64,000 nt of DNA. Origin: Rhizobium sp. LC145 (GTDB taxonomy: Bacteria; Pseudomonadota; Alphaproteobacteria; Rhizobiales; Rhizobiaceae). Shown here piece after piece: positions 44,714 through 54,073 of the stretch (its first letter is position 1; each line of letters begins with the position of its first letter). The stretch lies in the NCBI RefSeq assembly GCF_001005825.1, contig NZ_LBHV01000003.1, forward strand, positions 310,001 through 374,000. The letters run 5' to 3'. Both the position numbers and the translations under genes were made by a program. Under the pieces are notes generated by a model that searched no databases, was not told the origin of the DNA, and was given only the letters and a program-made list of their open reading frames with translations.

Positions 44714-45809
44714 TCTTGTTATTACCGAGAGCATACCTTGCGATCTCGATGCCCATGGCCTTCTCCACCGAAGGATAGACGGTCGGGTCGAGGACGCTCG
44801 CCGAAAGCGGGATGATCTCCTTCGGCACGTGCAGGATATGGACCTTCATGCCCGCCGAAAGCTGGCCGACGCTCAAAGGTTCGCCTTCCGGCGATAGCGT
44901 GGTGATGACGGAGGGGAAGGTGGCAAGGCGGTTTCCGCCCGCATCGTCCACCGCCATGTATTCGTTCATCACATGCATGGTCACGGCCTTGTCGCCGGAG
45001 CCGACGGTGATCGTGCCGATATCGAAGGCTTCGCTCGTATAAACGACATCCTTGGCGGCGATTTCGCCCTCTGCGAGAATGTGACCGCCGGTCGTTTCGC
45101 AGATGGCGTCGATCACGGCATGGCCGTTCTTCTTTTCGGCTTCGATGATCGCCTCGCCGAGTGCTAGCGCAAGGGAAATCCCGCCGAGCGCCGCATGGGT
45201 GCGTACATAGGAGGCGCGCAGCGGGTTGCGGCAGGAAGCGATGAAGCCGCCCGACTGGTCTGCCGCCGCGCGCAGCACCGGCGAGATCTTGGCCGTCGCG
45301 CCGCGGATCACCAACTCGATATAGCGGTTCTCCGAGCGGTTGCCGCCGACGGCGGTCTGGATCATCGGTTCCGGCGATCCCGCCATGCCGATCGAGCCCA
45401 TGTCTCCGGTCGGGTGCGCGCGCACGTCTCCCACGGCATCCACCACCTTCATGCCCAAAACGGCCGCGGGCAGCCAGCCGTTCAGCGTCGAAGAGCGGCC
45501 GTTCTGGCCGATCATCAAACCGGAAAGCTTCTCGCTGAGCGTCTCCTGCAGGATCTGCACCGCACGGACGTAATCGACGCCGCGCATTTCCCAGGGCGTG
45601 GTCGAGGCAGGCGCGCCGATCGCCGCGGCGGTAGCGATCCAGTCGTCGTCCTTCAGTTCCTCCACGGCCACCAGTTCCGGTTTGCCGATCGAGACGGCGG
45701 CATAGCCCAGCATCCGGCCGTGATCGGCCCATCCGCCGCCGCCGGCGGCATAGACCGAGCCGCCCTTCACTGCGGCCTCCACATCCTTCTCCACCAGTAT
45801 GCGTCCCAT
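44700..45809 (-). CDS. DUF917 family protein, possible metal-dependent hydrolase
   Basis: 369 residues. DUF917 hallmarks: GGSVYAAGGGGWADHGRML near the start, ATAAAIGAPASTTPWEMRGVDYVRA, MKVVDAVGDVRAHPTGDMGSIGM, and the C-terminal LDPTVYPSVEKAMGIEIARYALG. Family members occur beside hydantoinase-like genes, and the Asp/His-rich segment AHPTGD may bind metal. No reaction is firmly assigned to it here. In an ergothioneine-type pathway a desulfurating or ring-processing step would be open for it. The ATG at 45809 (AGGAGAG upstream) follows the M20 stop by one base. Confidence 0.8.
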   Translation of the reverse strand: MGRILVEKDVEAAVKGGSVYAAGGGGWADHGRMLGYAAVSIGKPELVAVEELKDDDWIATAAAIGAPASTTPWEMRGVDYVRAVQILQETLSEKLSGLMIGQNGRSSTLNGWLPAAVLGMKVVDAVGDVRAHPTGDMGSIGMAGSPEPMIQTAVGGNRSENRYIELVIRGATAKISPVLRAAADQSGGFIASCRNPLRASYVRTHAALGGISLALALGEAIIEAEKKNGHAVIDAICETTGGHILAEGEIAAKDVVYTSEAFDIGTITVGSGDKAVTMHVMNEYMAVDDAGGNRLATFPSVITTLSPEGEPLSVGQLSAGMKVHILHVPKEIIPLSASVLDPTVYPSVEKAMGIEIARYALGNNKSPSP

Positions 45810-45810
45810 G

Positions 45811-47058
45811 TCAGCTCTCCTGGCCTTTATCCATCCGCAGCACCGCTTCGAACAGCACGGCGGCACCGAGCGCGATGTCGTCTATCTCCGCCCATTCCTC
45901 GGCGCAGTGGCTTCGCCCTTCCTTGCAGGGCACGAAGATCATCGCGGCGGGAGCAACCTTGGCGATCCATGCCGTGTCGTGTCCGGCGCCCGAGGCCATG
46001 CGCCGATGGCTGATGCCGCACTCGTCGGCGGCTGCCTCGAGGATATCGATCAACCGCTCGTCGCAAGGGCTCGCGGCGACGTCGGAGATGCGCACCGGAG
46101 CGGCGATCGTCACGCCCCATTTCTCGGCCGCGCGCTCTGCGGTATCGTCGATAAACGCGCAGAAGCTTTCCATGTCCTCGCGGATTTCGGCGCGCGCGTC
46201 GATCAGCATCCTCACCCTGGAGGGAACGACATTGGCGGCGTTCGGCTCGATCTGGAATTCGCCGACCGTCGCGGTAAAATGTCCCGGCGATCGCGACATG
46301 GAAAGTGCGGCCTGCTGCACGTCCAGCACGATCTCGGAGGCCGCCACCAGCGCATCCGCCCGGTTGGTCATCGGCGTTGTGCCGGCATGGTCGGCGCGCC
46401 CTTCCACGATGATCTCGATGCGCGTGATGCCGGAAATGGCGGTAACCACGCCGATATCGATGGCTTCCCGTTCCAGCACCGGCCCCTGCTCGATATGCAG
46501 TTCGAGAAAACCTCTGAGATCGGTGCGCACTTCGGTAACGGAAGCATCGCCGCCCACCTGGCTGATTCCGCCCGCAAGGCTTCGCCCCTCCGCCGTCCGG
46601 GAAAGCCAGGCCTCCGGCCGTTGCCCGGTCATGCCGCGGCTGCCGATGCAGGAAACGCCGAAAATGCTCACTTCTTCCGCAAGGAAATCGATGATCTCGA
46701 GGTCGTGGTCGAGCTCGATTCCCCTGTCGGAAAGCGCGCGCGCGACCTCCAGCGCGGCGGCCATCCCCGCAATGCCGTCGAAGCGGCCGCCGTCCGGAAC
46801 CGTATCGGAATGGGAGCCGAGCATCAGCGTGCCCTTGCCCGAGACCCGACCCTCCCGCCGTCCGATGAGATTGCCGGCGGGGTCGATGCGCGTCGTAAGG
46901 CCGGCCGCCTTCATCTGCCGTTCGAGATAGGCCCGGCCTTCAAGGAAGAGCGGCGAGAAGGCGCGGCGCGTCCAGGGGCGCGCGGGTTCGGTGATCCTTG
47001 CGAGCGCATCGATGTCGGCGCCGATCCGCGCGGCCTCTACGGGCAGGTTCCTGCTCAA
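45811..47058 (-). CDS. M20-family N-carbamoyl-amino-acid hydrolase / allantoate amidohydrolase-like
   Basis: 415 residues, Zn-dependent amidase of the HyuC/AllC group. Metal ligands and base: GSHSDTVPDGGRFDGIAG (His and Asp ligands), LAEEVSIFGVSCIGSRG (Glu-Glu), LELHIEQGPVLE, and a substrate-anchoring AGHDTAWIA near the end. The family cleaves N-carbamoyl amino acids or allantoate to CO2, ammonia and the amine. In this cluster a likely substrate is N-carbamoyl-glutamate, yielding glutamate. Overlaps the amidohydrolase gene by 4 bp. Confidence 0.9.
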   Translation of the reverse strand: MSRNLPVEAARIGADIDALARITEPARPWTRRAFSPLFLEGRAYLERQMKAAGLTTRIDPAGNLIGRREGRVSGKGTLMLGSHSDTVPDGGRFDGIAGMAAALEVARALSDRGIELDHDLEIIDFLAEEVSIFGVSCIGSRGMTGQRPEAWLSRTAEGRSLAGGISQVGGDASVTEVRTDLRGFLELHIEQGPVLEREAIDIGVVTAISGITRIEIIVEGRADHAGTTPMTNRADALVAASEIVLDVQQAALSMSRSPGHFTATVGEFQIEPNAANVVPSRVRMLIDARAEIREDMESFCAFIDDTAERAAEKWGVTIAAPVRISDVAASPCDERLIDILEAAADECGISHRRMASGAGHDTAWIAKVAPAAMIFVPCKEGRSHCAEEWAEIDDIALGAAVLFEAVLRMDKGQES

Positions 47059-48437
47059 GCTGTTTCTCCTGTCAGAATATGTTGGCGCGGCGGCCGCTGG
47101 AAACGCCCGCTGCCGGGTTTGGCAAGCACTTTCCCGTCCTCGCAGACGAGCTTGCCGCGCAGATAGGTCGCCGCGACCGTAAAGGGCAGGACTATGCCGT
47201 TATAGGGGCTCCATCCGACGACATTGTTGCCGCTGGCCGCCGCATCATAAATCTTTTCCCTGGGCAGGAGTACGACGATATCCGCATCGCGCCCGACGGT
47301 GAGCGCCCCCTTCACATGATCGAGGCGAAAGTGCCTCGCCGGGTTCTCCGCCATCAGCCTCGCCGCCCAGGTGAGCGGAATGCCGCGTTCCAGAGCGCCT
47401 TTCACGAAGAGCGGCACCATGGCTTCGAGCCCCGGCACGCCGGAGGCGTTCTTCAGCATGTCGGGATCGTTCTTGCGGTTCTCCGACCAGCTCACATGGT
47501 CGGTGGAGACCAGCCAGACCTTGCCCTCGGAAATCTTGCGCCACAGCGTCTCCACCTCGGCGCGCGGCCGGATGGGCGGATTGATCTTCGCCTTGCCGCC
47601 CAATCGCTGAACGTCGTTTTCCTCGTCCAGCGTCAGGTAGTGGATGCAGCATTCCACCGTGGCGGCAAAGCCGTCGCGGCGGTAGGCGGCGGCGATGTCA
47701 TAGCCGCGCCCGAGCGAACAATGCACCACATGCGCCGGGCACCCGGTCTCGGCACCCGTTTCGAAGATGGTGTGCATGGCCAGAAGCTCGGTGATCGGCG
47801 GACGGGAAAGGCCATGCGCCCGCCAATCGGTGATCCCGCTTGCCTTCACGGTCGCCATATAGGCGCGGACGGCTTCGTCATCCTCGTTGTGCACGCCGGC
47901 CGTCAGGCCCGTTGGCGCGATCGTCGTGAAGCAGGCGTCGAGCAGGGCGGGCGGAATGCGCGGAAACCGCTTCGGATCGGTGCCGAATGTGGAGAACTTG
48001 AAGGCTGCGACGCCCGCCTCCACCATCTCCTGAATGCGGATAGGCCCTTCTTCGGGATCGATCGTGCCGTAGAGGGCGAAATCGACCCGAGCCTGCGCGC
48101 CCGCATGGGCGATCTTCCGCTTGACCGCGTCGGCCGAGCAGACGAGGTCGCCTTCGTCATAGGGCATGTCGACGATCGTGGTGACGCCGCCCGCTGCCGC
48201 CGAGCGGGTGGACCAGATGAAATCCTCCTGGTCCTTCTGCGAGAGCGAATGCACCTGGGCGTCGATCGCGCCCGGCAGGATCAGCGCTCTGCCGAGCAGG
48301 TGGCGGTCGCGGGCAGCCGGCGGCACGCCTAAGCCGATCTGGGCCACCTTGCCGTCGCTGACTGCCACATAGCCAGCTTCGACGATCCGATCGGGAAGGA
48401 CCACGGTTCCCTGCAGCACGAGATCGAAATCGGCCAT
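47055..48437 (-). CDS. Hydantoinase/allantoinase-like amidohydrolase with altered HxH
   Basis: 460 residues, cyclic amidohydrolase of the TIM-barrel superfamily. The barrel's metal site keeps the carboxylated lysine (AAFKFSTFG, Lys147), His183 (GVHNEDD), His239 (VVHCSLGRG) and Asp313 (STDHVSW). The first-strand HxH motif is QVH (GAIDAQVHS, Gln61/His63) instead of HVH. Reaction expected: hydrolytic ring opening of a hydantoin or dihydropyrimidine-like compound; in this cluster hydantoin-5-propionate is a plausible substrate. Coupled to the M20 gene by a 4-bp overlap; the pair is a classic hydantoin-degrading unit. Confidence 0.88.
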   Translation of the reverse strand: MADFDLVLQGTVVLPDRIVEAGYVAVSDGKVAQIGLGVPPAARDRHLLGRALILPGAIDAQVHSLSQKDQEDFIWSTRSAAAGGVTTIVDMPYDEGDLVCSADAVKRKIAHAGAQARVDFALYGTIDPEEGPIRIQEMVEAGVAAFKFSTFGTDPKRFPRIPPALLDACFTTIAPTGLTAGVHNEDDEAVRAYMATVKASGITDWRAHGLSRPPITELLAMHTIFETGAETGCPAHVVHCSLGRGYDIAAAYRRDGFAATVECCIHYLTLDEENDVQRLGGKAKINPPIRPRAEVETLWRKISEGKVWLVSTDHVSWSENRKNDPDMLKNASGVPGLEAMVPLFVKGALERGIPLTWAARLMAENPARHFRLDHVKGALTVGRDADIVVLLPREKIYDAAASGNNVVGWSPYNGIVLPFTVAATYLRGKLVCEDGKVLAKPGSGRFQRPPRQHILTGETA

Positions 48438-48458
48438 GTCCTTCTCCCTTTTCCGGCC

Positions 48459-50039
48459 TCAGGCCCTCATCGGCTGCCGCTCGCGCGTCTCGCTCCGGCC
48501 GAAGCTGCCGAGCGCGAAGAAACCGTCGATGGCGTGGATGGGCGAAATGGCGATCAGCCGGGCGAGGAACGCCTCGGAGGAAAGTTCCGCCTCGATCGCC
48601 TCGACCTCCGTCGAAAGCGGCCGGTCGACCGTATAGTATTCCGCGTGCCGGCGAACGGCGTCGTAGACCAGTTGCACCGCTCCGCCGGGGCGGTCGCCGT
48701 GAATGTCCATGGCTTGCGCGGCAAGCAGGGCCTCGATCGCCGCAAGGCGCTTGAGCGCCTCCACCTGCCGTTCGAAGCGCTCGATGACCAGCGGCAGGAA
48801 GGCCGCCTCGTCCTCCATGCCCCCCGCCACGACGAGCGATTGCGCCGATACGGGATTGGTCATCGAAAGCACGCGCGAGAAGATCTCGCCGGCAAGCTTG
48901 ATGATAGGGCCGAAACCCGTGGCGATCGCGCCTTCCGGCACGAGGTTCACCGGCAACCCGCGCCGCTGGCCGTTGCCGAGCAGGACGCAGCGGTTGAAGG
49001 CGTTGCGGGCGGCATGCGCCATGCAGATTGACGCCGCCTCGAGAAGCACGGTGACGTCCAGCGGCAGCGAGCCGCCGGAGGTAAGCACGCGGCCCTCCGC
49101 GATGACCGGATTGTCGTCGGAGCGGCCAGTGGCGGCCAGGATCTTGTGTCCCGCCATCAGCAGGCTCTCGAACACCGAGCCCAGCACCTGGGCGATCATG
49201 CGCAGGCTGAGAGGGTCCTGGATATGGGTGGCACTCGGCCAGTCGCAGTCTTCGGAAGCGGTGAGGAGCCAATTGCCGATCATCGCTTCGCGAGCCGTCC
49301 CGACATGGGTGACCGCAATCCACGGATCGCGGGAAGCGCCCATTGCGCATGCCGCGGTCATGCCGGTGGCAAGCAGGGTCCGGATCGCGCCCGCGGCTCC
49401 GCGGGTGGCTTCGGCGGCGGCCGCGAAGCTCACCGCATTGATGCTGAGCGAGGCGAGGCTGTCGCGCGGCGCCATGCGGAAAGGTTTCAGCCCGGCCTCC
49501 GCGAAAGCCTGCGCGGCCGGCAGGCGCCGGCCCTTGTAGATCGCTTCGCCCACGCCTGTCAGCACGGCGCCGATCTGGCCCATGAGGCCGATATCGGCGC
49601 AGCCGATCGAACCCGTGCGGCGGACGACCGGAATAAGGTCGGCTTCGAGCAGGCCGAGATAGGCATGCACGAGTTCGACCGAGCAGCCGACATAGCCGGT
49701 GAGCGCGGTATTGACGCGCAGCGCCATCGCATTGCGCACCACCGAGATCGGGAAGGGAACTCCCGTGCCGAAATGGTGGGCGCGGACCAGGCCGAGATTG
49801 AACGTATCCCACTCGTCCGGCGACCACTCGACATCCTTCATGGCGCCGACGCCCGTGGTCGAGCCGTAGACGGGCTGCCCTTGCGCAATCGCGCGATCCA
49901 CCACGTCGCGGGCGGCCTGCACGCGCACAAGCCCCGCCGGCTCGGCCACGGGGCGGATGCGTCCTTCTCCGATATGCAGGAGCTCGGCGAAACCGAGCGG
50001 CTGCCCGGTCAGCTCGATCACGGCTCTGGTTTCCGTCAT
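48459..50039 (-). CDS. Histidine-ammonia-lyase homologue without MIO triad; possible ergothionase-like lyase
   Basis: 526 residues of the HAL/PAL fold: VYGSTTGVGAMKD (Tyr58 region), the MIO loop position GSIGCADIGLMGQIG (143-157), and QDPLSLRMIAQVLG (274-287). In true HAL the loop reads GSVGASGDLAP, and Ala-Ser-Gly cyclises to the MIO electrophile; here the corresponding residues are Cys147-Ala148-Asp149, with no Ser. The catalytic Tyr of QDPYSLR is Leu277. Without MIO the enzyme probably cannot deaminate histidine, but could eliminate a better leaving group such as trimethylamine from a betaine. First gene of the cluster. The 97-bp gap to ubiB shows nothing. Confidence 0.8.
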   Translation of the reverse strand: MTETRAVIELTGQPLGFAELLHIGEGRIRPVAEPAGLVRVQAARDVVDRAIAQGQPVYGSTTGVGAMKDVEWSPDEWDTFNLGLVRAHHFGTGVPFPISVVRNAMALRVNTALTGYVGCSVELVHAYLGLLEADLIPVVRRTGSIGCADIGLMGQIGAVLTGVGEAIYKGRRLPAAQAFAEAGLKPFRMAPRDSLASLSINAVSFAAAAEATRGAAGAIRTLLATGMTAACAMGASRDPWIAVTHVGTAREAMIGNWLLTASEDCDWPSATHIQDPLSLRMIAQVLGSVFESLLMAGHKILAATGRSDDNPVIAEGRVLTSGGSLPLDVTVLLEAASICMAHAARNAFNRCVLLGNGQRRGLPVNLVPEGAIATGFGPIIKLAGEIFSRVLSMTNPVSAQSLVVAGGMEDEAAFLPLVIERFERQVEALKRLAAIEALLAAQAMDIHGDRPGGAVQLVYDAVRRHAEYYTVDRPLSTEVEAIEAELSSEAFLARLIAISPIHAIDGFFALGSFGRSETRERQPMRA

Positions 50040-50136
50040 GCTGTCTCCTTCGATTGCTCCTAGGAGATTAGCGGAGAGGCCGGCGAATGGAATATCCCAA
50101 GGCCGGCGGAAGTCGCCGTGGTCGGGAAGGTCCGGT

Positions 50137-51699
50137 TCAGCCGAGCGAAAAGGCGAGATAGAGTGCCGAAAGCGCGATGACCCAGAGCGCGACCCGTCCG
50201 GAGCGGCTGTAGCGCGCCTCCGCCTTGCCGATCGCGTCGGCCGTTTCCGGGTCGAAGCGCAGGCCGTGTTCGCTCATGCGCACGATATCCTCGTGGAACT
50301 TCTCCGTCCTGACCGCGATTTCCGGCAGGGCTTCCGCAAGCTTCACCGCCGCCTTCACGCCGTCGCGAAGGTCGGACATGACCCGCTTCGGGCCGAGATT
50401 GTCGCGGATCCATTCGCCGACCACCGGCTCGGATGCCTTCCACATGTTGAAGCGGGGGTTGAGGATGCGCGATACGCCTTCCACCACCACCATTGTCTTC
50501 TGCAGCAGAATGAGTTCCGGCCGGGTCTGCATCTCGAAGAGATCGGTCACTTCGAAAAGCAGGGCCAAGAGCCGCGCCATGGAGATCGTCTCGGCCGGCT
50601 GGCCGTGGATCGGCTCGCCGATCGCGCGGATGGCCTGGGCGAAGCTCGAAACGTCGTGGTGAGCCGGCACGTAGCCCGCCTCGAAATGCACTTCGGCGAC
50701 CCGCATGTAGTCACGGGTGATGAAGCCGTACAGGATTTCGGCGAGGAAGCGGCGTTCCTTTTTGCCGAGGCGTCCGACGATGCCCATGTCGACGGCCACG
50801 ATCATGCCGGTCCGATCGACGAAGAGGTTGCCGGGATGCATGTCGGCATGGAAGAAGCCGTCGCGCAACGTGTGGCGCAGGAAGGATTGGATGAGCGTTT
50901 CGGCGAGTCGGTCGAGATCGTGCCCGGCGGCGCGAAGCTCCTCGACGTTCGACATCTTGATGCCGTCGATCCACTCCATGGTCACCACGTCGCGGCCGGT
51001 GCGCTCCCAATCGACCGTGGGCACTCGGAAGCCCGGATCGTTCTTGGTGTTTTCGGCGATTTCGGAAAGGGCCGCAGCCTCGAGGCGCAGGTCCATCTCC
51101 ACCTTGGTCGTCTGTTCGAGCGTCCGCGTCACCTCGACCGGCCTCAGCCGCCGGCTGGAGGGCATGAGACGCTCCTGCATGCGCGCCAGCAAATACATGC
51201 TTTCGATATCGTGCGCGAAGCGCTGCCGCACGCCCGGCCGCACCACTTTCACGGCGACCTTCCTGTCTCCCACCATCGCGGGATGAACCTGGGCGATGGA
51301 GGCGGCGGCGATGGGCTCGCCGAAATCGGAATAGAGATCTCCCACCGGCCGGCCGAGCGAGGCTTCGATCGCGGCTTCGGCGGTTTCGGTCGGGAAGAAG
51401 GCCATGCGGTCCTGGAGAAGGGCGAGATCCAGGGCCCAGTCGACGCCCACGACATCCGGGCGTGTGGCCAGGAACTGGCCGATCTTCACATAGGAAGGAC
51501 CGAGCCTGTCCACGGCGCGGGTCAGCCTTATGCTGCGCGCCTGCTGCTTGGATCGGAAACGCGCGAGCGGCTCGACAAGCGATTTGACGAGACCGACGGA
51601 AGGCGGCAGGTCCCGTGTCGGCAGCGCCGAGACCACGCCCTCGCGCACTAGGACCCAGGCCACCCGGACCAGGCGGAAATAGGCGCCAATCGTGCTCAT
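50137..51699 (-). CDS. ubiB: UbiB-family atypical kinase for ubiquinone biosynthesis
   Basis: 520 residues. ADCK/UbiB kinase-like fold with the KxGQ motif YVKIGQFLATRPDVV, the Ala-rich nucleotide loop AAASIAQVHPA, VAVKVVRPG, and FFHADMHPGNLFVD. One TM segment at the C-terminus (VALWVIALSALYLAF) anchors it to the inner membrane. It supports coenzyme Q synthesis, the 'hydroxylase' label being historical. Downstream of ubiE on the same strand (41-bp gap). Confidence 0.95.
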   Translation of the reverse strand: MSTIGAYFRLVRVAWVLVREGVVSALPTRDLPPSVGLVKSLVEPLARFRSKQQARSIRLTRAVDRLGPSYVKIGQFLATRPDVVGVDWALDLALLQDRMAFFPTETAEAAIEASLGRPVGDLYSDFGEPIAAASIAQVHPAMVGDRKVAVKVVRPGVRQRFAHDIESMYLLARMQERLMPSSRRLRPVEVTRTLEQTTKVEMDLRLEAAALSEIAENTKNDPGFRVPTVDWERTGRDVVTMEWIDGIKMSNVEELRAAGHDLDRLAETLIQSFLRHTLRDGFFHADMHPGNLFVDRTGMIVAVDMGIVGRLGKKERRFLAEILYGFITRDYMRVAEVHFEAGYVPAHHDVSSFAQAIRAIGEPIHGQPAETISMARLLALLFEVTDLFEMQTRPELILLQKTMVVVEGVSRILNPRFNMWKASEPVVGEWIRDNLGPKRVMSDLRDGVKAAVKLAEALPEIAVRTEKFHEDIVRMSEHGLRFDPETADAIGKAEARYSRSGRVALWVIALSALYLAFSLG

Positions 51700-51740
51700 G
51701 ATGCGCCCTTATGCTTCTTTACGGATTGGCTCTGCATCGA

Positions 51741-52517
51741 TCAGAGCTTCCATCCGGAATGCAGGGCGGCGATCCCTCCGGAATAACTCGTATAGGTCAC
51801 GCGCGAGAAGCCTGCCGCACGGATCATGGTGGCGAAATTCTCCTGGTTGGGGAATTTGCGGATCGATTCCACCAGATACTGATAGGGTTCGGCATCGCCG
51901 GTCACCAGCCTGCCGATCTGCGGAATGGCCTTGAACGACCACTGGTCGTAGAAGCGTTCCAGCAGCGGCATCTCCACTTCGGAAAACTCCAGCACCAGCA
52001 GCCGCCCGCCGCGCCTCAGCACGCGAAAAGCCTCCTTCAGCGCCACGTCGATATGCGGCACGTTGCGGATGCCGAAGGCGATCGTATAGGCATCGAAAGT
52101 GCCCGCTTCGAACGGCAGGTCCTCGGCATTCGCCTCCACGAAGGTGAGATTGTCGGAAAGCTTGCGCTTGGCGGCCCGCTCGGCGCCGACGCCCAGCATG
52201 GAGCCGTTGATGTCGAGCACGGTCGCATGCGCCTTGCGGTCCGATGCCTCCACGATCCGGAAGGCGATGTCGCCGGTGCCGCCGGCCACGTCGAGCACCT
52301 TGTAGGAAGGGTCCTTGCGCGGATTGAGCGCGTTGATCATCGCATCTTTCCAGATCCGGTGCATGCCGGCCGACATCATATCGTTCATGATGTCGTAGCG
52401 CTTGGCCACCTTGTGGAAGACGTCGTTGACGAGACCCTGCTTTTCGCCGTCCGCAACCTCGCGGAAGCCGTAGGATGTTGCCATGCTGCCATCGCTACTC
52501 GTGCGGGCTTCGGTCAT
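51741..52517 (-). CDS. ubiE: Demethylmenaquinone / 2-polyprenyl-1,4-benzoquinol C-methyltransferase
   Basis: 258 residues. SAM enzyme for C-methylation in ubiquinone synthesis. UbiE/COQ5 signatures: [59 protein letters not shown] and [21 protein letters not shown]. The ATG at 52517 with GGAG about 12 bp upstream gives the usual rhizobial length; an in-frame start at 52598 is rejected. Divergent from mutM. Confidence 0.96.
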   Translation of the reverse strand: MTEARTSSDGSMATSYGFREVADGEKQGLVNDVFHKVAKRYDIMNDMMSAGMHRIWKDAMINALNPRKDPSYKVLDVAGGTGDIAFRIVEASDRKAHATVLDINGSMLGVGAERAAKRKLSDNLTFVEANAEDLPFEAGTFDAYTIAFGIRNVPHIDVALKEAFRVLRRGGRLLVLEFSEVEMPLLERFYDQWSFKAIPQIGRLVTGDAEPYQYLVESIRKFPNQENFATMIRAAGFSRVTYTSYSGGIAALHSGWKL

Positions 52518-52664
52518 CGGAAGAACTCCATGCTCATCATTCGGTCGCGACCATAGCGAAATCGCATCCGGCACGCTATCTGTGCCGCGCGTCTTCAAAG
52601 AGAATGCGGGCTGGCGGTTCTATAGATCAGGAACCCGGCCGTTGGAACGGGAAGTTAGGAAATC

Positions 52665-53555
52665 ATGCCTGAATTGCCAGAGGTGGAAACCGTTCGGCGC
52701 GGCCTGCAGCCGGCGATGGAAGGGGCCCGGATCGAGCGTCTGGAGCTCAGAAGGCCCGATCTGCGCTTTCCCTTGCCGGAAAATTTCGCCGAAGCGGTCG
52801 GGGGGCGGCGGATCGTCGCGCTCGGGCGTCGGGCGAAATACCTGCTCATCGATCTGGAGGACGATCTGACGATCATTTCCCATCTCGGCATGTCGGGATC
52901 GTTCAGGATATCGGAGGGGCGGCAGGACGCCGTTCAGGGAGAGTTCCACCATCCCCGCTCGAAGGACGGGAAGCACGACCACGTGATCTTTCATCTGGAG
53001 GGGGCGAAAGGTCCTGCCCAGGTCATTTATAATGATCCGCGCCGTTTCGGCTTCATGCACCTTTGGAAGCGCAGCGAGCTCGATCTCTATCCGGCCTTCG
53101 CCGAACTGGGACCGGAACCGACCGGCAATGCGCTCGACGCCGATTATCTCGCGGCGCGCTTCTCCGGCAAGGCCCAGCCGCTGAAGGGTGCGCTTCTCGA
53201 CCAGACGGTGATTGCCGGGCTCGGCAATATATATGTGTGCGAGGCGCTCTGGCGGGCGCATCTGTCCCCCAAGCGCGCCGCCGGGACGGTGGTCACGAAG
53301 ACAGGCCGGCCGAAGAAGGAGCTGGATCTCCTGACCGAGGCGATCCGCGCGGTGATCGCCGATGCCGTCGCCGCCGGCGGCTCCTCTTTGCGGGATCATA
53401 TCCGGACAGACGGATCGCTCGGATATTTCCAGCATTCCTTTTCTGTCTATGACAGGGAGAGCAAGGAATGCCGCACGCCGGGCTGCGGCGGAACGATCGC
53501 CCGCATCACCCAGGCCGGGCGTTCGACCTTCTATTGCCCGACCTGCCAGAAATGA
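52665..53555 (+). CDS. mutM: Formamidopyrimidine-DNA glycosylase
   Basis: 296 residues. Base-excision repair enzyme removing 8-oxoguanine and FapyG. N-terminal catalytic Pro-Glu ([14 protein letters not shown]), helix-two-turn-helix [12 protein letters not shown] and a C-terminal zinc finger [28 protein letters not shown] with four cysteines are complete. It precedes rpsT and dnaA as in other Rhizobiaceae. Confidence 0.97.
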   Translation: MPELPEVETVRRGLQPAMEGARIERLELRRPDLRFPLPENFAEAVGGRRIVALGRRAKYLLIDLEDDLTIISHLGMSGSFRISEGRQDAVQGEFHHPRSKDGKHDHVIFHLEGAKGPAQVIYNDPRRFGFMHLWKRSELDLYPAFAELGPEPTGNALDADYLAARFSGKAQPLKGALLDQTVIAGLGNIYVCEALWRAHLSPKRAAGTVVTKTGRPKKELDLLTEAIRAVIADAVAAGGSSLRDHIRTDGSLGYFQHSFSVYDRESKECRTPGCGGTIARITQAGRSTFYCPTCQK

Positions 53556-53781
53556 CCGCCACCCGTGGGTGGCGCGGCCCTGGGCCCGTGAAACCGGCAT
53601 CTTCCTGTCCTGGCGAGAGAAATTGCGCGTTGACTGGCAGGCCCATTCCGGTTATATGCCCGCCCACAGTTGAGAAAGCCATTGGACGGCTTCCTCTATT
53701 GCTCCCGAATTGCTGAAGATGAGGTCGCGAGACCGGCGCGGCGACGGTGGAGTTTGGTTCGAATTCGTAGAGAGGCATGAG

Positions 53782-54048
53782 ATGGCCAATACAACTTCGG
53801 CGAAAAAGGCGACCCGCAAGATCGCTCGCCGTACCGCAGTCAACAAGACTCGCCGTTCGCGCGTCCGCAGCTTCATCCGCAAGGTCGAGGAAGCCATCGC
53901 GTCCGGTGATGCCGCCGTTGCTGCCGAAGCACTCAAGGCTGCCCAGCCGGAAATCCAGCGGGCCGCTTCCAAGGGTGTGGTTCACAGCAACACCGCATCC
54001 CGCAAGGTCTCGCGTCTTGCGCAGCGCGTGAAGGCTCTGTCGGCCTAA
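53782..54048 (+). CDS. rpsT: 30S ribosomal protein S20
   Basis: 88 residues, basic and helical: [27 protein letters not shown] to a [11 protein letters not shown] end. The ATG at 53782 is in the canonical position. It binds 16S rRNA and is a primary assembly protein. Followed by an intrinsic terminator. Confidence 0.98.
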   Translation: MANTTSAKKATRKIARRTAVNKTRRSRVRSFIRKVEEAIASGDAAVAAEALKAAQPEIQRAASKGVVHSNTASRKVSRLAQRVKALSA

Positions 54049-54073
54049 TCCCGACAAAATTCTGTCAAGATTG

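Noticed and set aside
42899..50039. Canonical histidine utilisation (hut) operon
   Set aside because: hutI, hutG/hutF and hutC are missing, the lyase lacks the MIO triad and the HutU homologue lacks its signature Cys, while hydantoinase-type genes are present.
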